From positions 62,001-126,000 of the forward strand of contig SUGL01000018.1 of assembly GCA_004963905.1 (NCBI GenBank): a stretch of 64,000 nt of DNA, written 5' to 3'. Within the stretch, counting starts at the first letter, position 1. Each line of letters starts with the position of its first letter. Source of the DNA: Mesorhizobium sp. Lineage in GTDB: Bacteria > Pseudomonadota > Alphaproteobacteria > Rhizobiales > Rhizobiaceae. Both the position numbers and the translations under genes were made by a program. The notes below the pieces were generated by a model, which did not search any database, was not told where the DNA came from, and worked only from the letters and a program-made list of their open reading frames with translations. Below, one piece after another: positions 45,037 to 53,979 of the stretch.

Positions 45037-46059
45037 TCACACCTTCATGTCTCGGGTTTCGAGCAGCGCGCGCACCAGCGTTCGTTTGCCGAGCTCGATC
45101 TTGAACGCGTTGTGCTGGCGCGGTTCGGCATCGGCAAAGGCGGCGTCCGCCGCAGCACCTGCCGATGCCTCGTCGAGCTTCTTGCCTTTCAAGGCCGCTT
45201 CGGCCGTTCTGGCGCGCCATGGCACTGTCGCCACGCCGCCGAGCGCGATGCGGGCCTCGCGGACGCCGTCGCCGTCGAGGTCGAGCGCAACGGCCGCCGA
45301 AGCCAGCGCGAAGGCGTAGGATTCGCGGTCGCGGATCTTCAGGTAACGCGAGCGCGTGGCCCAGGGGATGGCGGGCACCTCGATGGCGGTGATGATCTCG
45401 TCTGCCGCCAGATCGGTCTCGATATGCGGCGTGTCACCGGGCAGCCGATGCAGCCTGGCGAAGGGAATTTTCCGCGCTCCGCGCGAGCCCTCGGCACGAA
45501 TGACGGCGTCGAGCGCGATCAAGGCCTGGGCAAAGTCGCCGTGATAGGTGGCGATGCACGCATCGCTCGCGCCCAAAACCGCATGCTGGCGGTTGAAGCC
45601 TTCCATCGCCGCGCAGCCCGAGCCCGGCACACGCTTGTTGCAGGCCCAGGAGGTCTCGCGGAAATATTCGCAGCGCGTTCGCTGCAGCACGTTGCCGGCA
45701 AGGCTCGCCATGTTGCGGATCTGGCCGCTTGCCGCCAGCCGCAAGCTGTCGGCAATGACCGGATAGCGGCGTTTGACCTCGCCGTGGTCGGCAGCCTCGC
45801 CCATCCGCACCAGGGCGCCGAAACGGATGCCGTCATCCGTGATCTTGATCTGCCTGAGCGCAGGTTCACTCAACCGGTTGAGATCCAGCAGCCGGTTGGG
45901 CTCCGCCACGCCAAGCTTCATATAGTCGGCGAGATTGGTGCCGCCGGCGATGAACTGCGCGTTCGCCCGCGTCGGCTGGTCGTCGTCGGTGGTGAAGCGG
46001 GATGCGGTGGCGATCGCGGCGGAAACGTCCGCCGGCTATTCATAGATGAAAGGGCGCAT
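45037..46059 (-). pseudogene. paoB: FAD-binding subunit of PaoABC-type oxidoreductase, amber codon at position 8
   Basis: The coding frame starts ATG 46059 with MRPFIYE, then TAG (46038-46036), and then reads on in the same frame through PADVSAAIATASRF, the FAD-loop FIAGGTNLADYMKLG and the rest of a normal subunit. The body has the extra Fe-S cysteines of PaoB (TRCEYFRETSWACNKR, GSGCAAMEG) and the C-terminal CO-dehydrogenase flavoprotein domain. A restart at ATG 45921 would give 294 residues lacking the AGGTNL FAD-binding loop. No ATG, GTG or TTG lies in frame between the amber codon and 45921. Either a recent nonsense mutation (one base from CAG) or a sequence error. The stop is 2 bases from paoC. 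Confidence 0.75.
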
Positions 46060-46061
46060 GG

Positions 46062-46682
46062 TCAGGCTCCCCTCGCCTGGTCGCGCGCCTGGGCGATCGC
46101 GGCGACGATGTTCGGATAGGCCGCGCAGCGGCAGATGTTGCCGCTCATATAATCGCGGATGTCGTCCTCGGAGTTCGCGTGGCCTTCGTTGACGCAGCCG
46201 ATGGCCGACATGATCTGACCCGGCGTGCAGTAGCCGCACTGGAAAGCGTCGTGATCGATGAAGGCCTGCTGCATCGGATGCAGCTTGCCGTCGCTTGAGG
46301 CGAGCCCCTCCACCGTCGTCACCTCCTTGCCGTGGTTCATCACGGCGAAGCTCAGACAAGAGAGCACGCGTTTTCCGTCGACAAGCACGGTGCAGGCGCC
46401 GCACTGGCCGTGGTCGCAGCCCTTCTTCGTGCCGGTGAGGCCGGCATGATCGCGCAGCGCATCGAGCAGACTCGTCCTGGTGTCCAGCGAAAGCTCGTAA
46501 GGCTGCTTGTTGATCCGCAGCGATACGGCGACCGCATCCCTGAGTTTGGAATGGGTGGCGGCCGGCATCTCCGCTTTCGCTGCGGAGGTCAGTAACGGCG
46601 CGGCAGCGGCGGCTGAAACCGTACCGGTCATGAAGCTTCGTCGGCTGAGACCAGTCGCGCTCGATACGGGATTTTGGGGCAT
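46062..46682 (-). CDS. paoA: 2Fe-2S subunit of PaoABC-type aldehyde oxidoreductase, Tat-exported
   Basis: 206 residues. A twin-arginine signal LSRRSFMTG (12-20) and hydrophobic stretch to about 37 send the assembled complex to the periplasm. Cluster ligands: C89, C94, C97 (CDHGQCGAC) and C109 for the plant-type 2Fe-2S, and C149, C152, C184, C186 (CGYC and CRC) for the second. All eight are present. First gene of the paoABC operon; paoB starts 2 bases after it. Confidence 0.93.
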   Translation of the reverse strand: MPQNPVSSATGLSRRSFMTGTVSAAAAAPLLTSAAKAEMPAATHSKLRDAVAVSLRINKQPYELSLDTRTSLLDALRDHAGLTGTKKGCDHGQCGACTVLVDGKRVLSCLSFAVMNHGKEVTTVEGLASSDGKLHPMQQAFIDHDAFQCGYCTPGQIMSAIGCVNEGHANSEDDIRDYMSGNICRCAAYPNIVAAIAQARDQARGA

Positions 46683-47012
46683 GGCTCGCTCCGTGGCTCG
46701 CTGGGTATCAGCGCTAACCTCTCAGCCGGGGCATTGTTCCGGATTTCTCTGCTCAAAAACGGGTCACGAAAGAGTGACTCCCGCACGGCTCCAAGGAACG
46801 GCTCCAAGGACCTGACGAGGGGCCCGCACACGGGGATTGGTGTCGGGCCGGTTGTCGCGGCAAAGGAACTTTTCCGAATGCGGAAGGTTGACCTCGGCTT
46901 GGGCTGGTGATGCGCGGCGGCGCCGCGCAAGTTCCCATGCGAGCAATTCCAGCAAGCGCGCAGCGGTTGACTGCCCGGAATTGCACAAGACAAAATACTT
47001 CGATCGAAAGGC
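46683..47012. promoter_or_regulatory. Divergent pao/emr intergenic region
   Basis: 330 bases between divergent paoA and emrA-type genes; no gene supported. It carries a perfect 13-base tandem duplication (46785-46810) and the palindrome TTCGATCGAA at 46999-47008 just before the emrA-type start. Either could be a regulator site. Confidence 0.35.
46785..46810. repeat. 13-base tandem duplication
   Basis: Two adjoining perfect copies of ACGGCTCCAAGGA between the divergent pao and efflux promoters. Confidence 0.7.
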
Positions 47013-48227
47013 ATGCCGGTGGATACGAATTCTCCAGTTGCCGAACCCGTGGACGAGACGCAGCGGCCGACGCGACGCGCCGAAAAACGAGACAAACGCC
47101 CGCAGCGTTCCGATACCCAAAGGGGCGCAAAGCCCGATGCCTCGCCGGACGAGACCGATACGCCCCCCGAAGACGAAAGCGCTTCGCGGGGCAGGCGCAG
47201 CCTGTCCGGGTCCATCAGACGACATCCCGTCACGGCAGGGACCGTCCTGCTCGTCGTGCTGCTGGCAGCGGCAGGCGCGGTGACCTGGTGGCTGAACGCA
47301 AGCAATTACGAATGGACGGACGATGCCTTCATCGATGCGCGCACGGTGACCGTCGGCGCCGAAATCGCCGGCCGCATCACGGAGGTGGCCGTCACCGACA
47401 ATCAACCCGTCGAAGCGGGCGCGGTCCTGCTTCGCATCGACGACAGCGACTACCAGGCCTCGCTCAAGCAGGCTGAGGCCAGCGTGGCGGCGGCGCAGGC
47501 CGAGATCACCAATGTCGTGGCCCAGACCGAGGCGCAGAACGCCAAGATCGACGCCGCGCAAAAGCAGGTCGCCCAGGCGCAGGCGGCGCTGGAATTCGCC
47601 AAGTCGGAGGACCAGCGTAACCGCGAGCTGCTGGCCAGGGGCACGGCGACCCAGCAGCAGGCGCAGCAGGCCGCCTCGACCCTGCGCCAGGACCAGGCGG
47701 CCCTCGACACGGCGACGGCGAATGCGGAGGCCGCGAAAAGCCAGCTCGCGGTGCTGCAGGCACAGGGCAAGAGCGCTGACGCCAAACTGCGGCAGGCAAG
47801 AGCGAGCGAAGACCAGGCCAGGACCACGCTCACACGCACCACCATCGTGGCGCCGGTCGCCGGCCGGGCGACCAACATCACCGTTGCCAAAGGCACCTAC
47901 GCGCAGCCCGGGCAAGTGCTGATGATGTTCGTCCCGAAGGACGTCTGGGTGAAGGCGAATTTTAAGGAGACGCAGCTCGACCTGATGCGGCCGGGCCAGC
48001 CGGTCGACATCGCCATCGACGCCTATCCGGAAAAGACCTTCCATGGCCACGTCGACAGTGTGCAGGCCGGCAGCGGCACCGCCTTCAGCCTTCTGCCCGC
48101 CGAGAACGCCACCGGCAATTTCGTCAAGGTCGTCCAGCGCGTGCCCGTGAAGATCGTCTTCGACCAGCCGCCGGACGCCTATCTCGGTCCGGGCATGTCG
48201 GTGGTGCCGACGGTCAAGGTACGATGA
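47013..48227 (+). CDS. HlyD/EmrA-type membrane fusion protein of a multidrug efflux pump
   Basis: 404 residues. A charged cytoplasmic N-terminus (1-72), one membrane helix (about 73-93), biotinyl-lipoyl half motif (YEWTDDAFIDARTVTVG, then GRITEVAVTDNQPVEAG), an Ala/Gln-rich coiled-coil hairpin (about 150-275) and the second lipoyl half with TTIVAPVAGRAT and WVKANFKETQL. EmrA-type adaptors link the inner-membrane transporter to an outer-membrane channel. Its stop overlaps the transporter start by 4 bases. The N-terminal Arg/Asp-rich extension is longer than in E. coli EmrA. Confidence 0.93.
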   Translation: MPVDTNSPVAEPVDETQRPTRRAEKRDKRPQRSDTQRGAKPDASPDETDTPPEDESASRGRRSLSGSIRRHPVTAGTVLLVVLLAAAGAVTWWLNASNYEWTDDAFIDARTVTVGAEIAGRITEVAVTDNQPVEAGAVLLRIDDSDYQASLKQAEASVAAAQAEITNVVAQTEAQNAKIDAAQKQVAQAQAALEFAKSEDQRNRELLARGTATQQQAQQAASTLRQDQAALDTATANAEAAKSQLAVLQAQGKSADAKLRQARASEDQARTTLTRTTIVAPVAGRATNITVAKGTYAQPGQVLMMFVPKDVWVKANFKETQLDLMRPGQPVDIAIDAYPEKTFHGHVDSVQAGSGTAFSLLPAENATGNFVKVVQRVPVKIVFDQPPDAYLGPGMSVVPTVKVR

Positions 48228-49822
48228 CTGATGCAGCATTGACCCATGGCGGCAAAAGCCGCTCCGCCGCCGGCGGGCGCAATCCCTGGCTTATCGCGAT
48301 CGTCGTCTCCATCGCCACCTTCATGATGGTGCTCGACACCGCGATCGCCAATGTCGCGTTGCGCAACATTGCCGGCAGCCTGGCGGCCGGCCTGGACGAG
48401 AGCACCTGGATCATCACCACCTATCTCGTCGCCAGTTCGGTGATCGTTCCAATCAGCGGCTGGCTCGCCGACGTCGTCGGCCGCAAGCGTTATTACATGC
48501 TCTGCGTCGCCACCTTCACCGGCGCGTCGCTGCTCTGCGGCCTGGCGCCCAATCTCGACATGCTGATCCTGTTCCGCATCCTCCAGGGCCTTGGCGGCGG
48601 CGGCATGGCGCCGAGCGAGCAATCGATCCTCGCCGATACTTTCCCGCCCGAAAAGCGCTCGCAGGCCTTCGCGCTCTACGGCATCGCGGTCATCGTGGCG
48701 CCGACGGTAGGCCCGACGATCGGAGGGTGGCTGACGGACCATTTCTCTTGGCATTGGATCTTCTTCATCAATGTGCCCTTCGGCATTCTTTCGCTGGCGC
48801 TCGTACAATGGCTGGTGGTCGAGCCGGACGTGCTGAAACGCGAGCGCCGGGAGAGGCTGAAAGACGGTCTCAAGGTGGATTGGGTAGGCTTCATCCTGGT
48901 GACGCTGGCGCTCGGATGCCTGGAGGTGTTCCTCGACGAGGGCCAGCGCAACGATTGGTTTTCATCGAGTTTCATCACCACCTTCGCCGTGATCTCCGCC
49001 ATTTCGCTGCTCATCCTGATTCCGTGGGAGCTGGCACACCGCGACCCGATCGTCGACATGCGGCTGCTGTTCATGCGTCAGTTCGGCACGGCCTTCCTGG
49101 TCATGATGGCGGTAGGCGCGGCGCTGTACAGCACGACGCAGCTCCTGCCGCAGCTGCAGCAGACGGCATTCGACTATACAGCGACGCTGTCGGGGCTTTC
49201 GATGATGCCGGGCGGCATCGCCATGCTGATGCTGATGCCGATCTCGGGCTTCGCCTCCGGTTTCGTGCAGCCGAAATACCTGATCATGTTGGGCATGTCG
49301 GCGGTGGCCATAGCGCTCTGGCATCTGACCTCGCTGGCGCCGGATGCGACGTTCAGCTTCTTTGCCTTTGCCCGCGTGTTCCTGATGGTCGGCCTGCCCT
49401 TCCTGTTCATCCCGATCTCGACCGCGGCCTATCTCGGGCTGCCGCCGAGGAAGACCAACCAGGCTTCGGCGCTGATCAACGTTGCCCGCAACATCGGCGG
49501 CAGCATCGGCGTCTCGCTGACCAACACGGTGGTCGCGCAGCAAGCGCAGCTGCATCAATCGAATCTGACTGCCGATACCGTGCAATCGTCGTCCGTCTAC
49601 CAGCAGACATTGCGGCAAGTCAGCGAGTATTTCACCGCGCAGGGCTCCCCCGCCGTCGAGGCGAAGGCGCAGGCGATCGGCTGGGTCGGCCAGCTCATCG
49701 GCCGCCAGGCGACGCTGCTCGCCTATGTCGACGTCTTCCGCTACTCGGCGATCGCCACCGCTTTGCTGGTGCCGCTGGCGCTTCTTTTGCGGTCGCCCAA
49801 GCCGTCCGATACGGGGAAATAG
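48224..49822 (+). CDS. DHA2-family MFS drug transporter (EmrB type)
   Basis: 532 residues with 14 predicted membrane helices. DHA2 signatures: FMMVLDTAIANVALRNIAG in helix 1, STWIITTYLVASSVIVPISGWL, LQGLGGGGMAPSEQSILAD and AVIVAPTVGPTIGGWLTD (motif C region). It exports drugs by proton antiport with the HlyD protein encoded just before it. Substrates cannot be read from sequence. Confidence 0.94.
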   Translation: MTDAALTHGGKSRSAAGGRNPWLIAIVVSIATFMMVLDTAIANVALRNIAGSLAAGLDESTWIITTYLVASSVIVPISGWLADVVGRKRYYMLCVATFTGASLLCGLAPNLDMLILFRILQGLGGGGMAPSEQSILADTFPPEKRSQAFALYGIAVIVAPTVGPTIGGWLTDHFSWHWIFFINVPFGILSLALVQWLVVEPDVLKRERRERLKDGLKVDWVGFILVTLALGCLEVFLDEGQRNDWFSSSFITTFAVISAISLLILIPWELAHRDPIVDMRLLFMRQFGTAFLVMMAVGAALYSTTQLLPQLQQTAFDYTATLSGLSMMPGGIAMLMLMPISGFASGFVQPKYLIMLGMSAVAIALWHLTSLAPDATFSFFAFARVFLMVGLPFLFIPISTAAYLGLPPRKTNQASALINVARNIGGSIGVSLTNTVVAQQAQLHQSNLTADTVQSSSVYQQTLRQVSEYFTAQGSPAVEAKAQAIGWVGQLIGRQATLLAYVDVFRYSAIATALLVPLALLLRSPKPSDTGK

Positions 49823-49911
49823 CACGCTTCTGAGCAGGCATTAGCCGATGAGCATGGAAATGGCCCGATCGGCGCGGGTTGCGAAGGGCACCCGTCCCGC
49901 GGCCGGCCCGT

Positions 49912-50127
49912 TCAATGCCTTGATCCGTGCTCGACCAGACGGAAGCTGTACCGGTCGCGTACGAATTCGTTGAAGAACCGCCCCTTGGAGGGAGCGGTCG
50001 CGAACGCGGCGTAGGTTTCAGGCTCGACTTCCTCATAGTCATAGCGGTCGCCGCTCGGCACGAACCATACCGAAAGGATCTTCGTCGCCGGATCGTAATG
50101 GGTGTTCCGGATGGCGGTGGAAGGCAT
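49912..50127 (-). CDS. KTSC-domain protein
   Basis: 71-residue KTSC domain protein: MPSTAIRNTHYDPATKILSV in start position, then WFVPSGDRYDYEEVEPETY and a terminal FNEFVRDRYSF. KTSC domains are small, often linked to RNA or nucleic-acid proteins, with no fixed function. ATG 50127 is preferred because AGGA lies 8 bases upstream; ATG 50136 is possible. Monocistronic, convergent with the MFS gene. Confidence 0.8.
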   Translation of the reverse strand: MPSTAIRNTHYDPATKILSVWFVPSGDRYDYEEVEPETYAAFATAPSKGRFFNEFVRDRYSFRLVEHGSRH

Positions 50128-50241
50128 GACGGACATCCTGTTGCCATGCGTAATTCCTGGGGCTGCCATGAGGTTCCGCCGTATCAGCCGTTGGCGGCAC
50201 AAAGCCTTGCGAGAGCGGCAAAATTGCCTATCTGAAGGCCC

Positions 50242-50847
50242 ATGCCGTCAACGAAATCGAGGACCGCGGCTCGGCTCCGCCAGGGCGATCTTTTCGGCGC
50301 CCCAGACAGCTTGCCGGAGGGATTCCACTACCGGCCGGAGTTGATCACGCGCGGCGAAGAAAGCGACCTGGTCCGCCATATCGGCTCCCTGGCCTTCAAG
50401 CCCTTCGACTTTCATGGCCATCTTGCCAACAGGCAGGTCGTCGGCTTCGGGCTGCGTTACGACTACGATCGCCGCGAGGTCGTGGAGGCACCGGCCATGC
50501 CCGACTTCCTGCTGCCGCTCCGCGACAGGGTCGCCGCCTTCGCCGGCCGACCAGCGTCCGAGTTCTCGCACGTGCTGATCAACGAATACCGGCCCGGCGC
50601 CGGCATCGGCTGGCATCGCGACAAGCCACATTTCGAGCTCGTCGCCGGCGTCTCCCTGCTGGCGTCCTGCAGCTTCCGGCTACGCCGCAGGAACGGCGCG
50701 ACATGGGACCGGGAGACGATCGAGGTCGAGCCAAGATCCGTCTATCTCATGGCCGGTCCGGCGCGCAACGAATGGGAGCACAGCATTCCGCCGCTCGCCC
50801 AGCACCGCTACTCGGTCACATTTCGGACGTTGCGGCCTAATCTGTAA
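50242..50847 (+). CDS. AlkB-type 2-oxoglutarate/Fe(II) dioxygenase
   Basis: 201-residue AlkB-like dioxygenase. Iron ligands H125 and D127 (WHRDKP) and H180 (WEHSI), the NEYRPGAGIGWH lead-in and the 2-oxoglutarate Arg in RYSVTFR are all present. Likely repairs alkylated DNA or RNA by oxidative demethylation. Length is typical. Diverges from the KTSC gene with a 114-base gap. Confidence 0.92.
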   Translation: MPSTKSRTAARLRQGDLFGAPDSLPEGFHYRPELITRGEESDLVRHIGSLAFKPFDFHGHLANRQVVGFGLRYDYDRREVVEAPAMPDFLLPLRDRVAAFAGRPASEFSHVLINEYRPGAGIGWHRDKPHFELVAGVSLLASCSFRLRRRNGATWDRETIEVEPRSVYLMAGPARNEWEHSIPPLAQHRYSVTFRTLRPNL

Positions 50848-50899
50848 TTGGTCGCGCGCTTACCGGCCTGGCGCCAACTTCCGCTACGCCCCCGAAAGC

Positions 50900-52504
50900 T
50901 CACCGGTTCTGGTGGAGGATCGTCTCGGCGGCGATGAAGCCCCAGGTCAGGTTGGGGCCGAGGGTCGTGCCGGCGCCCACGGCGCGCGTGCCGATCGGGT
51001 TAGCCATGGCCAGCCCGGCGGCGTAAAGCCCAGGGATGATCGAACCGTCCGGCCTCAGGACCTGCGCCCGTTCATTGGTGCGGGCGCCGCCCTTGGTGCC
51101 GAGTATGGAACGATTGAGCGTCATGCCGATATAGGGAGGCTTGTCGATCGGCTTCAGGCGGTTCTCCGGGCCATGCGCCTTGTATTCCTCCCAGCCGTTC
51201 TCGCCACGGCGGAAATCCTCATCGCGCCCCTTCGCGCAAAAGCCGTTCCAGCGGGCGATCGTCTCCTCAAGCGCCGGCGCCGGCAGCCCGAGCTTTGCGG
51301 CGAGGCCCGCGATCGTATCGGCCTTCTTGACCCATTTGCTTTGGTAAGAGGCGTACCAGCGGAATGGCAGCGACGTCTTCAGGAAACGATGATCGCCGAC
51401 GAGATAGCAGGGCAGGTTCGCCGGCGCGCCGTCCGGCCCGCGCGCATCGATCGCCTCGCCGATATTGAAATCGTTCTCGCTGACAAAGCGCCTGGCGTCG
51501 CGGTTGACCACGATCGAATGCGGCTCGGCCTGAAAGGTCATGGGCAGGCCGTGCGACCTCCCCTGGTAGCGCGTCGGCAGGCAGGGATAGACGTTGGCCT
51601 GGTCCATGCGGTCGAGTTCCGCGCCAATGGCAGCGGCAAGCTTCTGGCCGTCGCCCTCATTGGTGGGAGGGCTACCGATACGGTCCAATTCACCGGGAAA
51701 GTGGCGCGCCCGCATCTCGGCGTCCCATTCAAAACCGCCGGTCGCGATGACCACGCCGCGCCTGGCAAGAAGCTTCGTCCGCCGGCCTTCGCGCTCCACC
51801 TCGGCGCCGATCACGCGCGAGTCCGAATCCTGAAGCAGGCTCACGGCGCGCGTTTCGAGCTGAAAAGCGACGCCCGCGTCCAGGCAGCCCTTGATGAGCC
51901 CGGTCATCAGCGCCGTGCCCTGCCCGCCGGCATTCGTCAGCCACCGCCAAAGCAGCCTCGGCCACAGCCTGAGGCCGGCGCGGATGGGGCGATGATAGAG
52001 GTCGAGATCGACGACTTCCTGATAGCTGAAGCTGTGCGGCAAGGTGGAGCGGCGCAGGCGCGATGCGAACTTGCCCAGCATGCGGCGGCTGAGCGGCCTC
52101 GGCGAGACCATGCGGCCGAAGAGCTTGCCGCCTGGCGCTTCGGCGAAGGGATCCGGCTCGTTGACCAGGCGGAAGTCGAGAGGCGTGCTGCCTGAGAGGA
52201 AACGCAGCATATCGGGGGCGGCCCTGACGAAAGCGCTCCAGAGCGCATCTTCCTTGCGCGCCCAGCCCTTTGGCGCCACGGCGCGCAAATAGTTCAACGC
52301 ATCTTCCCGACTGTCGGCAACGCCGGCGTCCGCCGCTACATGGTTGGCGGGTATCCAGACCCCTGCGCCCGACATGGCCGAGGTACCGCCCAGCCATCCG
52401 CTCTTTTCGATCACCAGCACTTTGAGGCCGCCTTTGGCAGCCCTCAGCGCCGCCGAGCAGGCCGCCGACCCCGAACCGATAACCAGAACGTCGAATTCGC
52501 CCAT
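50900..52504 (-). CDS. FAD-dependent dehydrogenase (FAD_binding_2, ketosteroid-dehydrogenase-like)
   Basis: 534 residues. N-terminal dinucleotide fold VLVIGSGSAACSAAL, then GWLGGTSAMSGAGVWIPANH, which is the pattern of 3-ketosteroid delta-1-dehydrogenases and fumarate-reductase-like flavoproteins. The C-terminal NRSILGTKGGARTNERAQVL, GLYAAGLAMANPIGTRAVGAG closes the FAD domain. It should introduce a double bond next to a carbonyl; the real substrate is unknown. ATG 52504 from family start. It is divergent from the cupin gene across a palindromic operator and so probably co-regulated with the catabolic cluster. Confidence 0.85.
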   Translation of the reverse strand: MGEFDVLVIGSGSAACSAALRAAKGGLKVLVIEKSGWLGGTSAMSGAGVWIPANHVAADAGVADSREDALNYLRAVAPKGWARKEDALWSAFVRAAPDMLRFLSGSTPLDFRLVNEPDPFAEAPGGKLFGRMVSPRPLSRRMLGKFASRLRRSTLPHSFSYQEVVDLDLYHRPIRAGLRLWPRLLWRWLTNAGGQGTALMTGLIKGCLDAGVAFQLETRAVSLLQDSDSRVIGAEVEREGRRTKLLARRGVVIATGGFEWDAEMRARHFPGELDRIGSPPTNEGDGQKLAAAIGAELDRMDQANVYPCLPTRYQGRSHGLPMTFQAEPHSIVVNRDARRFVSENDFNIGEAIDARGPDGAPANLPCYLVGDHRFLKTSLPFRWYASYQSKWVKKADTIAGLAAKLGLPAPALEETIARWNGFCAKGRDEDFRRGENGWEEYKAHGPENRLKPIDKPPYIGMTLNRSILGTKGGARTNERAQVLRPDGSIIPGLYAAGLAMANPIGTRAVGAGTTLGPNLTWGFIAAETILHQNR

Positions 52505-52569
52505 TGGCGTTCTCCCTGCTGTCATCGTGGCGTCACTATAGGTTCGGGAAATTAAATCTGTCTACTATT

Positions 52570-52579
52570 GTGTCGACAC
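52570..52579. promoter_or_regulatory. Palindromic operator candidate GTGTCGACAC (site 1)
   Basis: Perfect 10-base palindrome, followed by TTTTTG, centred between the divergent flavin dehydrogenase and cupin starts. The same palindrome with CACTTTTG recurs at 57361-57370, in the only other divergent gap of the cluster. Confidence 0.6.
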
Positions 52580-52656
52580 TTTTTGCGTTATACGCTCCAC
52601 GAGGTGAGCGGCATGCTCCCGCATGCTCGTATGCAGCCCCTTCGACAGGCAGAGCC

Positions 52657-53193
52657 ATGGACGACACCCACCTTCCACCTGCTCCATCCGGCATTCATAT
52701 CTCCGGGACCGAAACGCGCGAAAGCTATTGGCAACCGGTACCCGCGAACGGCCATATCGACGTGGCGCTGGCGCCCCATATCGTCGGCATGGAGCATCCG
52801 TTCGCGCTCGGCACGCAGTCGGTCGCGCCCGGCGGCTATGTGCGCGAACACACGCACGACCGCAACGAGGAGGCGATCTACGTGATCGAAGGCCACGGCC
52901 GCGCCGTCGTCGACGGCAAGGAATATCCGATACGGCCCGACAGCGTGGTGTTCCTGCCGAAAAATGTCAGGCACATGTTCATCAATGACGGCGAGACGCA
53001 GCTTCGCTGGATCTGGCTGATCGTGCCCAATGGGCTCGAGGACTTCTTCCGTCTCATCGGCAAGCCGCGCAAGTCGGGCGACCGTGTGCCGTCCAACTTC
53101 CCGCGCCCGGAAAACGTGCTTGAGATCGAGCGCAAGACGGTCTTCGGCGCCGATCTCGCCGACAAGTTCGATCCCCTGAGCCGGAACTCCTGA
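52657..53193 (+). CDS. Cupin-domain protein
   Basis: 178-residue single-domain cupin. Metal ligands H65, H67, E71 (EHTHDRNEE) and H106 (NVRHMF) are all present with usual spacing. Such proteins are small dioxygenases, isomerases or sensors; which one is unknown. The last 60 residues include a helix (DFFRLIGKPRKSGDR) not part of the barrel. First plus-strand gene of the cluster; the next starts 9 bases after the stop. Confidence 0.83.
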   Translation: MDDTHLPPAPSGIHISGTETRESYWQPVPANGHIDVALAPHIVGMEHPFALGTQSVAPGGYVREHTHDRNEEAIYVIEGHGRAVVDGKEYPIRPDSVVFLPKNVRHMFINDGETQLRWIWLIVPNGLEDFFRLIGKPRKSGDRVPSNFPRPENVLEIERKTVFGADLADKFDPLSRNS

Positions 53194-53202
53194 AGCAGCC
53201 GG

Positions 53203-53979
53203 ATGACGACGCTCGGTCTCATCGGCTACGGCGCGATCGCGCGCGACATCGTCGCGGCTTTCTCAGCGGATGCGGTCGATTGGGTGGTGCTCCTGCGCGA
53301 GGGCGCCAGCCCTCAATTGCCGGCCAACGTCCGTGCGGTCACACGGCTTGACCTGCTGATCGACGCGCAGCCGGCGGCGGTCGTCGAGGCGGCGGGTCAG
53401 GAGGCGGTGGCCACTTACGTGCCGGCGCTGCTCGAAGCCGGGATTCCGATTGTCGTCGCCTCGGTCGGCGCTCTCGCCGACGCGGCACTTTATGCCCGGA
53501 TCACCGCAGCGGGTCGCAATGGCGGCGCGCGCCTCATCCTGCCTGCAGGCGCCCTGGGCGGGCTCGACTATCTCCGCGCCATAGCAGCCCTTCCCGACGC
53601 GCGGGTGCGCTACACCTCGCGCAAGCCGCCGGCGGCCTGGAAGGCGGAGCTCGCCACTCTCGGCCTGACGGCCGAACGCGATGCCGTGACTCTGTTCGAG
53701 GGCACGCCCGCGGACGCGGCAACGGCCTACCCGAAGAACCTCAATGCGGCCTTCGCCGTGGCGCTGGCCGTTGGCGCCGACAAGGTCACCGTGCGCGTGA
53801 TCGCCGACCCAAGGGTGGCCGGCAACAGCCATGAAATCGAGGCCGAGAGCGCCGCCGGCACCGCCTCCTTCCATCTCGTCAACGCGCCTTCGCCAAACAA
53901 CCCCAAGACGTCGGCACTGACGGCGCTGAGCCTCGTTGCCGCGCTTCGCGAACTGCTCGCCATAGGAGGCCACCGCTGA
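53203..53979 (+). CDS. L-aspartate-dehydrogenase family protein (NadX-like)
   Basis: 258 residues. Rossmann opening LGLIGYGAIARDI, then VVEAAGQEAV, IVVASVGALADAALYARI and LPAGALGGLDYLRA, all matching aspartate dehydrogenase, with the catalytic H210 in NSHEIEAES. Known members oxidise L-aspartate to iminoaspartate with NAD(P). There is no nadA or nadC here, so in this cluster it may deaminate, or aminate, a pathway acid. Stop overlaps the next start by one base. Confidence 0.85.
   Translation: MTTLGLIGYGAIARDIVAAFSADAVDWVVLLREGASPQLPANVRAVTRLDLLIDAQPAAVVEAAGQEAVATYVPALLEAGIPIVVASVGALADAALYARITAAGRNGGARLILPAGALGGLDYLRAIAALPDARVRYTSRKPPAAWKAELATLGLTAERDAVTLFEGTPADAATAYPKNLNAAFAVALAVGADKVTVRVIADPRVAGNSHEIEAESAAGTASFHLVNAPSPNNPKTSALTALSLVAALRELLAIGGHR

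Noticed and set aside
46999..47008. TTCGATCGAA as a specific regulator operator
   Set aside because: Short palindrome common in high-GC genomes and seen only once here; kept only as a note on the intergenic region.
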